From NCBI RefSeq assembly GCF_014217255.1, contig NZ_CP059404.1:868001-932000 (forward strand): 64,000 bases of DNA, given 5' to 3'. Source of the DNA: Corynebacterium incognita (GTDB lineage: Bacteria > Actinomycetota > Actinomycetes > Mycobacteriales > Mycobacteriaceae). The notes below the pieces were generated by a model, which did no database searches, had not been told where the DNA came from, and worked only from the letters and a program-made list of their open reading frames with translations. The position numbers and the translations under genes are program-made. Position 1 is the stretch's first letter. Every line of letters begins with the position of its first letter. Of the stretch, positions 42,487 to 50,635 are shown one piece after another.

Positions 42487-44284
42487 GTTCTTTGGCCCAC
42501 TGTCCGCAGCGCTGCTCCCGTACATCAACTACCTCATTGCACTGCCTGTGCTCATCCCGGCTATCGGCGCGGCGTCGTCGCTGCTGTTCGCCCGGCGCCC
42601 GGAGATGCAGCGCCTCCTGGCCATCACGTCGCTGCTGCTGGTGGCGCTTGTCGACGCCTGCTTGGTTATCGTCGCCGACATCGAGGGCATTCAGACCCTC
42701 CAGGTCGGCGGTTGGGACGCCCCGGTGGGCATCACTCTGGTGGCCGACCGGCTATCCACAGTCATGCTCTTCACTTCCTCCGTGGTGTTGTTCTGCGTGA
42801 TGTGGTACGCCATCTCGCAGGGCGTACGCGACGGCTCGAAGGACGAACCGGTGGCGGTGTTCTCCCCGAACTACATGCTGCTGACCATGGGCGTGAACGT
42901 CTCCTTCTTGGCCGGCGACCTGTTTAACCTCTACGTGGGCTTTGAGATCTTCCTCGTGGCCTCCTACGTGCTGTTGACCCTGGGAGCATCCCCGGCGCGT
43001 GTGCGCGCAGGCGTGGGCTACGTCATGGTGTCCATGGCCTCGTCCATGGTGTTCCTCTTTGGCTTGGCCATGGTGTACGCCTCGGTGGGCACAATGAATA
43101 TGGCGCACATCGGCATCCGCATGGCCGACGTGCCCGAGGGCACCCGAACCGCGATTTTTGGCACGCTGCTGGTGGCCTTCGGCATCAAGGCGGCCGTGGT
43201 GCCGCTGGACGCCTGGCTGCCAGACTCCTACCCCACCGCGCCGTCGCTGGTCACTGCCGTGTTCGCGGGCTTGCTTACCAAGGTGGGCGTGTACTCCATC
43301 ATCCGCATGCGCACCTCGGTGTTCACTGATGGCTCACTCGACGGGATGCTCATGTGGGTGGCGTTGGCCACGATGCTCGTGGGTATTTTGGGAGCGATGG
43401 CGCAGTCGGACATCAAGCGTCTGCTGTCCTTTACTCTGGTCAGCCACATCGGCTACATGATCTTTGGCGTGGCGTTGGGTACGTCCCAGGGCTTGAGCGG
43501 CGCCATCTTCTACGCGGTGCACCACATTCTGGTGCAGACCGCACTGTTCCTTGTGGTCGGCCTCATCGAACGCCAGGCGGGCACGTCCTCGCTGCGCCGC
43601 CTGGGTTCGCTGCTGTACACCGCGCCGGTCATCGCGCTGCTGTACTTCATCCCCGCCATCAACCTGGGCGGCATCCCGCCGTTCTCCGGGTTCCTGGGCA
43701 AGATCATCTTGCTGGAGGCCGCGGCCAATGAGGATTCCTGGCTCAGCTGGGTCTTGGCCGGCGGCGCGGTGATCACTTCACTGCTCACCCTCTATGTCAT
43801 GGTTCTGGTGTGGTCTAAGGGCTTCCTGCGCGACCGTAAGGACGCCCCGGAGGGGCACGTGGCCATGGCTCGCCCGGCGCCGCTCACGGAGGTTACGGAC
43901 ACCGTTGAATTCTCCGAACGCGAGGACGTGGGCCGTTTGCCCTTCGGCATGGTGGCCTCCACCGCTGCTCTGGTCGCAGCCTCGGTTTCCATCACTTTCC
44001 TGGCTGGCCCTATCTCGGGTGTGACCAGCCGCGCGGCGGAGTCCGCCCAGGATAATTCCATTTACCAGTATGCGGTGCTGGGCATCCATTCGGACAACCC
44101 CACCCGCCACCTGGATCAGAAGTTGCGCTACCACGGCGGCGCCGACTCCCGCGAGGTGCGTGACGACGCCCCGGCGACCTCCGCCCCGGCGACAACTGCA
44201 CCGGAGACGACTGCGCCGGAGACGACTGCGCCGCAGTACGCGTCGGAGCCGTCGGGGACGTCGGAGAGGAGCAGCGATGAGTAA
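42479..44284 (+). CDS. mnhD: Mrp antiporter subunit D
   Basis: MnhD is a NuoM/NuoN-like proton-translocating subunit. The 601-residue protein has about 14 helices with LYVGFEIFLVASYVLLTLGAS near residue 148, the lysine-bearing GIKAAVVPLDAWLPDSYPTAPS near 235 and AQSDIKRLLSFTLVSHIGYMIFG near 305-327, all characteristic. The C-terminal 60 residues are soluble and end in Thr-Ala-Pro-Glu repeats (TTAPETTAPETTAPQ) encoded by a 15-nt tandem repeat. It overlaps mnhC by 8 bp and mnhE by 8 bp. Confidence 0.94.
   Translation: MSEFFGPLSAALLPYINYLIALPVLIPAIGAASSLLFARRPEMQRLLAITSLLLVALVDACLVIVADIEGIQTLQVGGWDAPVGITLVADRLSTVMLFTSSVVLFCVMWYAISQGVRDGSKDEPVAVFSPNYMLLTMGVNVSFLAGDLFNLYVGFEIFLVASYVLLTLGASPARVRAGVGYVMVSMASSMVFLFGLAMVYASVGTMNMAHIGIRMADVPEGTRTAIFGTLLVAFGIKAAVVPLDAWLPDSYPTAPSLVTAVFAGLLTKVGVYSIIRMRTSVFTDGSLDGMLMWVALATMLVGILGAMAQSDIKRLLSFTLVSHIGYMIFGVALGTSQGLSGAIFYAVHHILVQTALFLVVGLIERQAGTSSLRRLGSLLYTAPVIALLYFIPAINLGGIPPFSGFLGKIILLEAAANEDSWLSWVLAGGAVITSLLTLYVMVLVWSKGFLRDRKDAPEGHVAMARPAPLTEVTDTVEFSEREDVGRLPFGMVASTAALVAASVSITFLAGPISGVTSRAAESAQDNSIYQYAVLGIHSDNPTRHLDQKLRYHGGADSREVRDDAPATSAPATTAPETTAPETTAPQYASEPSGTSERSSDE
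44195..44236 (+). repeat. 15-nt tandem repeat in mnhD
   Basis: ACTGCRCCGGAGACG occurs at 44195-44209 and 44210-44224, with a third partial copy at 44225-44236. It encodes the T-A-P-E-T repeats of the MnhD tail, so copy changes keep the frame. Confidence 0.8.
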
Positions 44285-44819
44285 CAGCCACATCGGGCGC
44301 CGCATCGACGGCGCGCGTAACCGCCTGCACCCGAGCTTCGTCGTGTGGATCACCCTGCTTTGGTTATTGCTCATGGGCGAGATCTCCGTGGCGAACGTCG
44401 TCGGCGGCCTCGCGGTGGCGCTGGCTATCGTGCTGTTCTTGCCCCTGCCCGCCATGCCGGTGACCGAAACCCACATCAGTTGGGGCAAGCTGGTTCTGCA
44501 CCAGGTGGTGTGGGTGGTCGAGCTGCTGCAGGCCTCCGTCAAGGTGGCGTGGCTGGCGCTGCGCCCGGAGGCACCGCCGAAGACCGCCATCCTGGCCGTG
44601 CCGATGCGCGTGGAAAGCGAGCTGGTGCTCAGCTACGCGGTCTTGTTGTACAACCTCCAGCCCGGAGGCTCGGTCACAGACATCGACATCGCCAACCGCA
44701 TGCTTACCATCCACGTGCTTGATGCCCCCAACGAGGACGCCATCGAGCGCGAGATCGCGGCCGTCGCCACGCTGGAGCGCCGCATGATCGAGATCTTTGA
44801 AAGGAAGCGTGGAGTATGA
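44277..44819 (+). CDS. mnhE: Mrp antiporter subunit E
   Basis: The 180-residue MnhE has two or three N-terminal helices (FVVWITLLWLLLMGEISVANVVGGLAVALAIVLFLPLP, residues 20-57; LHQVVWVVELLQASVKVAWLAL near 70-91) and a cytoplasmic domain with LSYAVLLYNLQPGGSVTDID, the usual SLTPGT-like region altered to LQPGGS. MnhE is needed for antiport assembly. The start ATG 44277 overlaps the mnhD end. The next gene overlaps by ATGA. Confidence 0.92.
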   Translation: MSNSHIGRRIDGARNRLHPSFVVWITLLWLLLMGEISVANVVGGLAVALAIVLFLPLPAMPVTETHISWGKLVLHQVVWVVELLQASVKVAWLALRPEAPPKTAILAVPMRVESELVLSYAVLLYNLQPGGSVTDIDIANRMLTIHVLDAPNEDAIEREIAAVATLERRMIEIFERKRGV

Positions 44820-45091
44820 ACCCGGACATCTACAACCTGGGGCTGACGATTGCCGCGGCGCTCATCACCATCTCCATCTTTGTGATGGCGTGGCGCATCA
44901 TCGTGGGCCCCAACTCGCTGGATCGCATGGTGGGCATGGACGGTTTCGTGGCCATCTTCCAGTGTGCCCTGGCCACCTATATCTGCTGGACGCTGGAGAC
45001 CACGGTGGTCAACGCCATGCTGGTGGTGGCCCTGCTGGGATTTATCTCCACCGTCTCCGTCACTCGCTTCCGCAGGAGGGATAACCAGTGA
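44816..45091 (+). CDS. mnhF: Mrp antiporter subunit F
   Basis: The 91-residue MnhF has three membrane helices. Landmarks are LTIAAALITISIFVMAWRIIVGPNSLDRMVGMD at residues 8-40, with the family motif GPNSLDRMVGMD, then ALATYICWTLETTVVNAMLVVALLGFISTVSVTRF. ATG 44816 overlaps the mnhE stop as ATGA, and GTG of mnhG overlaps its stop. Confidence 0.94.
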   Translation: MNPDIYNLGLTIAAALITISIFVMAWRIIVGPNSLDRMVGMDGFVAIFQCALATYICWTLETTVVNAMLVVALLGFISTVSVTRFRRRDNQ

Positions 45092-45477
45092 ACTGGAACC
45101 TCATCGCAGACATCACCTCGCTGACCTTGATCCTGGTGGGCTCGCTGTTGATCTTCTCCGCGGCGGTTGGCGTGGTGCGTTTCAAAGACACCATGTCGCG
45201 CGTCCACGCGGTCACCAAGCCACAGACCACCGGCCTGCTGCTGACCCTCGTCGGCTCCTTCATCCGCGTCGTGGGGTCACCAGAATTCGAGGTCTCCCAC
45301 CGCAGCGACCTAGGAATTCTGGTGGTCTTGGGCATCTTCGCGGCCATGACCACGCCAGTGACGGCGCAACGCCTGTCCCGTATTGCCCGCCGCGAGGGTC
45401 TCTACGCCGCAGATGAGAACATGAGCCGCAACGACCGCCCGGCGGGCAAGTCTATGCGCAGGGGTAATTCTCGATAA
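45088..45477 (+). CDS. mnhG: Mrp antiporter subunit G
   Basis: The 129-residue MnhG completes the complex. It has three helices and the signature SAAVGVVRFKDTMSRVHAVTKPQTTGLLL at residues 24-52, close to the MnhG consensus GxxRFxDxxxRxHAxTK. The last 25 residues or so are polar and basic. GTG 45088 overlaps mnhF (GTGA). With it the Mrp operon is complete: A-B, C, D, E, F, G. Confidence 0.94.
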   Translation: MNWNLIADITSLTLILVGSLLIFSAAVGVVRFKDTMSRVHAVTKPQTTGLLLTLVGSFIRVVGSPEFEVSHRSDLGILVVLGIFAAMTTPVTAQRLSRIARREGLYAADENMSRNDRPAGKSMRRGNSR

Positions 45478-45494
45478 TTTTAAGGCACTGGGCG

Positions 45495-45500
45495 TACACT
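45495..45500 (+). promoter_or_regulatory. -10 (TACACT) for leaderless GT87 gene
   Basis: TACACT ends 8 nt before GTG 45509. The same GCGTACACT context precedes the rhodanese gene. Confidence 0.5.
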
Positions 45501-45508
45501 TTAGCCTC

Positions 45509-46750
45509 GTGAAGAAACTAGCCGGCACGCCTACAATCCTGGTGCTGCTGTGCGCCTTCCTGGTCGTCGTGTTCTACCGCTTCTCCATCTTCGACGGCCA
45601 CAGCGCCCTAGGCTGGCGGGTCCCCATCGATTTAAAGATCTACCAACTCGGCGGGGCAGAGGTGCGCCGCGGCGAAGCCTTATACGATGACTCGCTCTAC
45701 GGTCGTCTGCCGTTTACTTACCCGCCGTTCGCCGGCGCGGTATTCCAGGGGCTGACCTACTTGAGCAAGAACTGGCTCATCGTCGTGTGGCAGTGCGGCA
45801 TGGCCGTGGCGCTGTGGGCGGTGCTGCTCATGGTGGCCCGCGAGCACGGCCTCCGCGGCGTCGGCTCCGTCCTGCTCACTGCCCTGTTCACTGTGGCCAT
45901 GCTGGCCACCGAACCCGCCCACGGCACCTTGTACTTCGGGCAAATTAATGTCTTCCTCATGCTGCTGGTAGCCCTGGACTTCCTGCCGGCCAAGCGGCGC
46001 CTGCCCGGCATCGGCGTCGGTGTGGCCGCTGGGTTAAAGCTGACCCCGGCGTACCTGGGGCTCGCTTTTCTCGCTGAGCGCCGGTGGTCCGCGGTACTTG
46101 GCGCAGCCCTCACCTTCGCGGTGACGGTGGGCATCGGCTTCCTCGTGGTCAAAGACGCCAGCAGCTTTTGGACTGACGCGATTTTCAATTCCTCCCGCGT
46201 GGGCGAACACACCAATCCCGGCGCGCAGGACCTCCGCTCCGTGCTGGAGCGCGTTCTCGGTATCACGTCCGGCCCCGTGTGGATTGTGTGCGCGGGCGTC
46301 GTGGTGGTGCTGACGGTCCTGGCGGTGTACGTGGCGCAGCGCCGCGGCAACCGTTCGCTGGCCATGGCGCTGACGGGCATTTCATCCTGCTTGATCTCGC
46401 CGTTTTCCTGGTACCACCACTGGGTGTGGGTCATGCCTCTGGCGCTCGTGGTGCTCATCGAGCTCAACCGAAGGCTCGGCGCCCGTCTGCACGGTGTCTT
46501 GGGCAGCCAGGTGGCGGGAGCACTCTCGCTGCTGGCATCGGCCGCGGTGCTGTTCCCCTTCGTCTCCGAGCCGGTGTTTGAGAGCCTGTCTTATTCAGAA
46601 CTGCACAAAATTGATGCCCTCGCTCCATGGGGCGAGTTGCTGTTTACAGGCGCTGGTGTGGCATTTATCGCCGCCTATGGCCTCGGCGGCGGGTTGTCGT
46701 ACCTCACCACATCCCGGAAGCGGCGAGCTGCCGGGACGTCGGCAAGCTAG
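45509..46750 (+). CDS. GT87 (DUF2029) polyprenyl-phosphate-dependent glycosyltransferase
   Basis: The 413-residue polytopic protein is a GT-C glycosyltransferase of the GT87/DUF2029 group, which includes mannosyl- and arabinosyltransferases that build lipomannan or arabinogalactan from polyprenyl-phosphate sugars. Family features are the first periplasmic loop with DLKIYQLGGAEVRRGEALYDD (residues about 34-56, where the catalytic Asp lies), LPFTYPPFAGAVFQ near 65, GTLYFGQINVFLMLLVALDF near 136 and a later FSWYHHWVWVMPL near 300. About ten helices are predicted. The start is GTG 45509 with TACACT 8 nt upstream. The acceptor cannot be assigned. Confidence 0.85.
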   Translation: MKKLAGTPTILVLLCAFLVVVFYRFSIFDGHSALGWRVPIDLKIYQLGGAEVRRGEALYDDSLYGRLPFTYPPFAGAVFQGLTYLSKNWLIVVWQCGMAVALWAVLLMVAREHGLRGVGSVLLTALFTVAMLATEPAHGTLYFGQINVFLMLLVALDFLPAKRRLPGIGVGVAAGLKLTPAYLGLAFLAERRWSAVLGAALTFAVTVGIGFLVVKDASSFWTDAIFNSSRVGEHTNPGAQDLRSVLERVLGITSGPVWIVCAGVVVVLTVLAVYVAQRRGNRSLAMALTGISSCLISPFSWYHHWVWVMPLALVVLIELNRRLGARLHGVLGSQVAGALSLLASAAVLFPFVSEPVFESLSYSELHKIDALAPWGELLFTGAGVAFIAAYGLGGGLSYLTTSRKRRAAGTSAS

Positions 46751-46783
46751 GCACTAGCTGCAGGCCGCCGCGGACGCGCCCCG

Positions 46784-47932
46784 TTATTCGGCGTCCAGCG
46801 GGCGCAGCTCGTCCATCTCGGCAGCGGTACGCGCCACAACGTCGCACCAATCCCCACCGTTGTCTGCGAACCACTCGCGCTGCCGTTGGTAGCTGGCGCC
46901 GCGGTCGAGGATTTCCTCCACGAGCGCGAGCTCGCGCGCACAACCGATGTCCCCCGCGACGTCGGCAAGCGTGGCCACCAGATCCCGAATCTCGTCGGTC
47001 ACCCACCGTTCCTCGGTGTCGCGGGTGGTGATGATCAGCGCATCCAGACCGTAGCGCGCGGCCCGCCACTTGTTTTCCGCCACGTGCCACTGCTGCAGAA
47101 TAGGGAGCTCCTCGCCGGCGTCCACCATGCGGTCGAAATACACCACCAGGCAGTGCACCAAGGCGACGAGCGCGGAGATTTCCCGCAAGTTCGAACTGGA
47201 ATCGCATACGCGCACCTCGATGGTGCCTAATGTGGCCGCCGGGCGGATGTCCAAGTGCATCGAGCCAGTGTGGTTGATGACTCCGGAGGTGGCTTGATCT
47301 TTCAAAAACCCCTGCCACTGCTCCCACGTCTCAAACTGGTACGGCATGCCCGCGGTGGGCAGCTGTTGGTAGAGCATCGTGCGTTGCGACGCATAGCCGG
47401 TGTCCATCCCATCCCAGCCCGGCGAACTCGCGGACAGTGCCAGTAGGTGCGGGAATTTGGTCATCAGGGCGTTGATGATGGGCCAGACCCGATCCTCGTG
47501 GCTGATGCCGACGTGGACATGGGTGCCCCAGATCAGCATGTGCTTGCCCCAGATCTGGGTGCGTTCAATGATTTCGCGGTAGCTTTCCTTGTCCGCCACC
47601 AGGTCCTCGCGGAAGTCCGCGAACGGGTGCGCCCCTGCGGACCACAAGCGCATCCCCTTTTCCTCCGCGACCTCCTTGATCGCGTGGTGGGCGACCTCCA
47701 GTTGGGAAATGGCTTCCGGAACTGTGGTGCAGACGTCGGTGACCATCTCCACGGTGTTGCGCAGGAATTCTTTGTCCACGTGGATTTCGGGGTGCCGCGT
47801 TCGGACCTCGTCGATGACCTCCTCTGCGCGCGACACCAAGTTCCAGTTTTCAGGATCTACTAGGGCGACCTCCCATTCCACCCCGAGGGTGGGCTCAGGG
47901 GAACGGTCAAAGTCGAGGTCTACTGATTTCAC
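46784..47932 (-). CDS. YbdK-type glutamate-cysteine ligase family protein
   Basis: The 382-residue protein is a carboxylate-amine ligase of the YbdK/GCS2 family, annotated as glutamate-cysteine ligase. Landmarks are [25 protein letters not shown] near residue 15, [18 protein letters not shown] near 50, [24 protein letters not shown] near 134-157 and [25 protein letters not shown] near 220-245. Family members have weak gamma-glutamyl ligase activity; corynebacteria use mycothiol, so the true substrate is unclear. The start is GTG 47932; TAGACT ends 6 nt upstream. It is convergent with the GT87 gene. Confidence 0.87.
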   Translation of the reverse strand: MKSVDLDFDRSPEPTLGVEWEVALVDPENWNLVSRAEEVIDEVRTRHPEIHVDKEFLRNTVEMVTDVCTTVPEAISQLEVAHHAIKEVAEEKGMRLWSAGAHPFADFREDLVADKESYREIIERTQIWGKHMLIWGTHVHVGISHEDRVWPIINALMTKFPHLLALSASSPGWDGMDTGYASQRTMLYQQLPTAGMPYQFETWEQWQGFLKDQATSGVINHTGSMHLDIRPAATLGTIEVRVCDSSSNLREISALVALVHCLVVYFDRMVDAGEELPILQQWHVAENKWRAARYGLDALIITTRDTEERWVTDEIRDLVATLADVAGDIGCARELALVEEILDRGASYQRQREWFADNGGDWCDVVARTAAEMDELRPLDAE

Positions 47933-47938
47933 AAGGAA

Positions 47939-47944
47939 AGTCTA
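47939..47944 (-). promoter_or_regulatory. -10 (TAGACT) for leaderless ybdK-type gene
   Basis: TAGACT on the minus strand ends 6 nt before GTG 47932. No other ribosome binding site is present. Confidence 0.45.
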
Positions 47945-48036
47945 TTGCGTGCACGCTGCAAAAATAAAGGGAAAATGCATAGAATTACCTAGCAAAGCGA
48001 GCTGAGCTTGAATCCCCGGGCACGTTGTCACTGAAT

Positions 48037-48083
48037 AAAAAAGGAGCGGAAAGCCCAGGGGTTCCTTCCCTGAAGCTTTCCGC
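48037..48083 (-). terminator. Rho-independent terminator after LytR_C gene
   Basis: Paired GCGGAAAGC/GCTTTCCGC with an inner CAGGG/CCCTG stem is followed on the minus strand by TCC and six Ts. It lies 36 nt beyond the LytR_C stop codon. Confidence 0.9.
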
Positions 48084-48118
48084 CCGTCGTGGTCGAGCTA
48101 CAGCGTCGAGCTACGGCT

Positions 48119-48901
48119 CTACTGCGCGGTGAGTACGACAATGAGGCCGTCGGTCTCCTCCACTCCTTCTGGCAGCTCGTCAGCGGTGGAGCGCGCGACG
48201 CCGGACACCTCGGAAGCCAAGGTCTTGGCCGCGGACTCTGCGGCGGAGTCACCCTCGGGGAAGAACACGGTGGTCTCCGGCAGGATGGTGTCGGCTAGGT
48301 TGCCCACCTCGGTGACCTTGTAGCCCTTATCCATGAACTCATCGGCTTTCTTGGCCGCCAGCCCCTTGACGGTGGAGTTGTTCAACACGATGAGCTTGTA
48401 ATCGGCCACGGACGCAGCGTCCGCGCCCGCCACACCTGCAGCTGCACTGCCGGCACCGGCAGAAGCACCACCGGACTCGCCCGGCGCGGCCTCTGGGGCG
48501 CCGGCCTCCGCCGGGGCGGCGGCAGCGTCGGCGCCGCCTGAGGCCTTGGCACCGCCGTTCGCGCCGGATGCCGCGCCGTCGGCACCACTGCCCTGAGCGT
48601 CATCGCCCTGGCCGGCGGCATCGTTGGCCGGCGCGCCGTCGCTACCGTTGGCGGCGTCCTGCGCCTGGGCCTGCTCGGAAGAGTTATTAGCGGCGTTAAT
48701 AGCGTCGTTGCCCGCCTTGTCGCCCTGGGTAAAGGAATACAGGGCCCAGAGACCGAAGCCCACCGCGACGGCAAGCAGGACCAGGGCAAAACCGCGCAAC
48801 GGGAGGCCGGAGGCACCGGCGGCGCCGGAGCCCCGGACGGCGTGGGCGCCGGAGCCCGAGGACGAGGTACGGTTCGGTTTATCAGGATTCACATTAGTCA
48901 C
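48119..48901 (-). CDS. LytR C-terminal (LytR_C) domain envelope protein
   Basis: The 260-residue product corresponds by place to Rv0431. A short cytoplasmic N-terminus is followed by one membrane helix (FALVLLAVAVGFGLWALYSF), then about 100 residues of Ala/Gly/Asp low-complexity linker, and a LytR_C domain beginning DYKLIVLNNSTVKGLAAKKADEFMDKGYKVTEVGNL near residue 165. The domain occurs on cell-wall ligases but stands alone here. TAGAGT ends 7 nt before GTG 48901, so I prefer that start to GTG 48910. It is encoded 22 nt downstream of the DUF3263 gene. Confidence 0.82.
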   Translation of the reverse strand: MTNVNPDKPNRTSSSGSGAHAVRGSGAAGASGLPLRGFALVLLAVAVGFGLWALYSFTQGDKAGNDAINAANNSSEQAQAQDAANGSDGAPANDAAGQGDDAQGSGADGAASGANGGAKASGGADAAAAPAEAGAPEAAPGESGGASAGAGSAAAGVAGADAASVADYKLIVLNNSTVKGLAAKKADEFMDKGYKVTEVGNLADTILPETTVFFPEGDSAAESAAKTLASEVSGVARSTADELPEGVEETDGLIVVLTAQ

Positions 48902-48908
48902 AACGGTC

Positions 48909-48914
48909 ACTCTA
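48909..48914 (-). promoter_or_regulatory. -10 (TAGAGT) for leaderless LytR_C gene
   Basis: TAGAGT on the minus strand sits in the 22-nt gap after the DUF3263 stop and ends 7 nt before GTG 48901. Confidence 0.4.
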
Positions 48915-48923
48915 ATGTGTCCG

Positions 48924-49181
48924 CTACTCGGATCGGCGCAGCGCCCTCCCGGCGTGGCGTTCCGCCTCGCGCGAATCCCGAATCCGCCGCAGGCGCCCCA
49001 CCAGAACCGGATAGGCTGCCTGGGCCGCCGGAACGTCCAGAAGCTGATTGAGGCGCTGGTAATAACGCACCGGAGTCATTTGCAACCGCGCCCTAATGAG
49101 CTCCTCCTTCGCCGCCACCGAGCGCACCGGGGTGGATTCCACATCCAAAATGCGGGCATCTTCTTCACTCAGCTCGGACAT
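48924..49181 (-). CDS. DUF3263 family small protein
   Basis: The 85-residue protein (ATG 49181) has LSEEDARILDVESTPVRSVAAKEELIRARLQMTPVRYYQRLNQLLD, the helix-turn-helix-like core of DUF3263, then a basic tail RRIRDSREAERHAGRALRRSE. Rv0430 is the mycobacterial counterpart, also divergent from def. The fold suggests a DNA-binding protein (sigma region 4-like), but no target is known to me. TACAGT ends 6 nt before the ATG, so the message is probably leaderless. Reading further upstream to 49370 would run antisense through def and is not supported. Confidence 0.85.
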   Translation of the reverse strand: MSELSEEDARILDVESTPVRSVAAKEELIRARLQMTPVRYYQRLNQLLDVPAAQAAYPVLVGRLRRIRDSREAERHAGRALRRSE

Positions 49182-49197
49182 AACTACACTGTAGGCC
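49182..49197. promoter_or_regulatory. Divergent overlapping leaderless promoters (DUF3263 and def)
   Basis: Only 16 nt separate the two start codons. TACACT on the plus strand (49185-49190) ends 7 nt before the def ATG; TACAGT on the minus strand (49193-49188) ends 6 nt before the DUF3263 ATG. The two -10 hexamers share 3 bp inside CTACACTGTAG, so polymerase can occupy only one at a time. Confidence 0.65.
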
Positions 49198-49827
49198 ATG
49201 ACCATTCGCCCCATCGTGATCCACGGCGACCCCGTGCTGCACAACCCCACCGACGTCGTCACCGAGCCCATCGACTCCCACGAGCTGCACACGCTCATCG
49301 CGGATATGTACGAGACGATGGAGGCCGCCCACGGCGTCGGCCTCGCCGCCAACCAGGTAGGAGTGAGCAAACGACTCTTCGTCTACCACTGCCCCGACAC
49401 CGACGGCCCCGGCGGCACCGACAAGGAAGACGGCGGCATGCGTCGCGGCTGCGTCATCAACCCGGTACTGGAGACCAGTGAGATCCCGGAAACCATGCCG
49501 GCGGACGACGGCACCGAGGACGAGGGCTGCCTCTCTGTACCGGGCGAGGGCTTCCCCACCGGCCGCGCCGACTGGGCGCGCGTGACCGGCCTGGACGAAG
49601 AGGGCAACGAGATCACCATCGAAGGCTACGGCTTCTTCGCCCGTATGCTCCAGCACGAGGTGGGCCACCTCGACGGCTTCGTCTACACCGACACGCTCAT
49701 CGGCCGCTACAAGCGCCAGGCCAAGAAGACCATCAAAGCCAACGGGTGGACCGAGGCAGGCCTGACCTGGTTACCGGGCGACACCGCCGATCCCTTCGGC
49801 CACGACGACGCCTCCGCCGCCGAATAG
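49198..49827 (+). CDS. def: Peptide deformylase
   Basis: Def removes the formyl group from nascent N-terminal methionine. The 209-residue product has the three motifs in order: [10 protein letters not shown] near residue 47, [11 protein letters not shown] near 103 with the metal-binding Cys, and [14 protein letters not shown] near 151 with HExxH. An insertion [17 protein letters not shown] near 68-84 lengthens the first half compared with E. coli Def. The start has no Shine-Dalgarno; TACACT lies 7 nt upstream. A CG3035-like gene and xthA follow. Confidence 0.96.
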   Translation: MTIRPIVIHGDPVLHNPTDVVTEPIDSHELHTLIADMYETMEAAHGVGLAANQVGVSKRLFVYHCPDTDGPGGTDKEDGGMRRGCVINPVLETSEIPETMPADDGTEDEGCLSVPGEGFPTGRADWARVTGLDEEGNEITIEGYGFFARMLQHEVGHLDGFVYTDTLIGRYKRQAKKTIKANGWTEAGLTWLPGDTADPFGHDDASAAE

Positions 49828-49836
49828 CGTCGCACC

Positions 49837-50622
49837 ATGAGCCGCATTTTCCGCTCCGACGAGGTGGCCATCGGCGACCGCGTGGTGTGCCGCCGCAGCT
49901 TCGGCGCCCCACCCAACGTCACGCATTCCGACGTCATCGGCCACGTCACCGCGCTCGCGCCACTGACCATCCGTCCGCAGGAAGTCGGCGGCTACCCCTC
50001 CGCACTCGAGGAGGTGGCCATCCCCGCCGAGCAGGTGCAGATCATCAAAAAGCTCAGCCCGCGCATGATCCGCAACTCCGATATCCGACGTGTGGAGCAG
50101 GCGCTTGCCGACGCCGCCGTGCGGGAGTCCGGCGTGCCCGCCGCGGCCGATGGTGTGGACGCGGCGGAGTGGACCGCCAACGGCCAATGGCTGCTCGGCC
50201 CGCACGCCGCGGTTCCGCTCGGCCGGGCCGCGGGCTTCGAGCCCGTGCCCGAGGACGAAATCATCGCCCACTACGTAGCACAGGGCCTCACGCCGGCGCT
50301 CGTCATGCCGGAGCGCATCGGCAAGCCCGCCGAGCGGCTGCTAAACTCCGGGCGCTGGCAAGCCGGAAGAGAACAGCTGGTCTTCGTCCCCGCAGACCAC
50401 GTGGGCGAGCGCGCCGCACCCCACGCGGCGCCCGACAGCGGTGAAGCAGAGCCGGAGGCCCGGGTCGTCGACAAGCATGACGCAACACCCGAGCTGCTCA
50501 CCGGAGCGCTCGCCGACTTCCTCGAGCACCACCGCCGGGTTATCTTAACCTTTGTCGGCGCCGTGCCCGAGGCCGGACACAGCGACGCCGCAGGTGACAA
50601 CCCGAACGCGAGTGGAAAGTAG
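49837..50622 (+). CDS. Rv0428c/CG3035-like protein with SH3-like N-terminus
   Basis: The 261-residue product sits between def and xthA like Rv0428c and C. glutamicum Cg3035, which is reported as a novel N-acetylglutamate synthase in arginine synthesis. Residues 1-60 form the SH3-like part (IGDRVVCRRSFGAPPNVTHSD... VIGHVTALAPLTIRP). The middle part has NGQWLLGPHAAVPLGRAAGFEPVPEDEIIAHYVAQGLTPALVMPERIG and QLVFVPADHV. I do not see a GNAT acetyl-CoA loop (Q/RxxGxG/A) in the C-terminal part, so a short form lacking catalysis, or a family with a different end, is possible. It is 9 nt downstream of def. Confidence 0.65.
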   Translation: MSRIFRSDEVAIGDRVVCRRSFGAPPNVTHSDVIGHVTALAPLTIRPQEVGGYPSALEEVAIPAEQVQIIKKLSPRMIRNSDIRRVEQALADAAVRESGVPAAADGVDAAEWTANGQWLLGPHAAVPLGRAAGFEPVPEDEIIAHYVAQGLTPALVMPERIGKPAERLLNSGRWQAGREQLVFVPADHVGERAAPHAAPDSGEAEPEARVVDKHDATPELLTGALADFLEHHRRVILTFVGAVPEAGHSDAAGDNPNASGK

Positions 50623-50628
50623 TACTGT
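50623..50628 (+). promoter_or_regulatory. -10 (TACTGT) for leaderless xthA
   Basis: TACTGT ends 7 nt before ATG 50636 and overlaps the TAG-containing end region of the preceding gene. It could give xthA an own start inside the def operon. Confidence 0.4.
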
Positions 50629-50635
50629 ATTGCCC

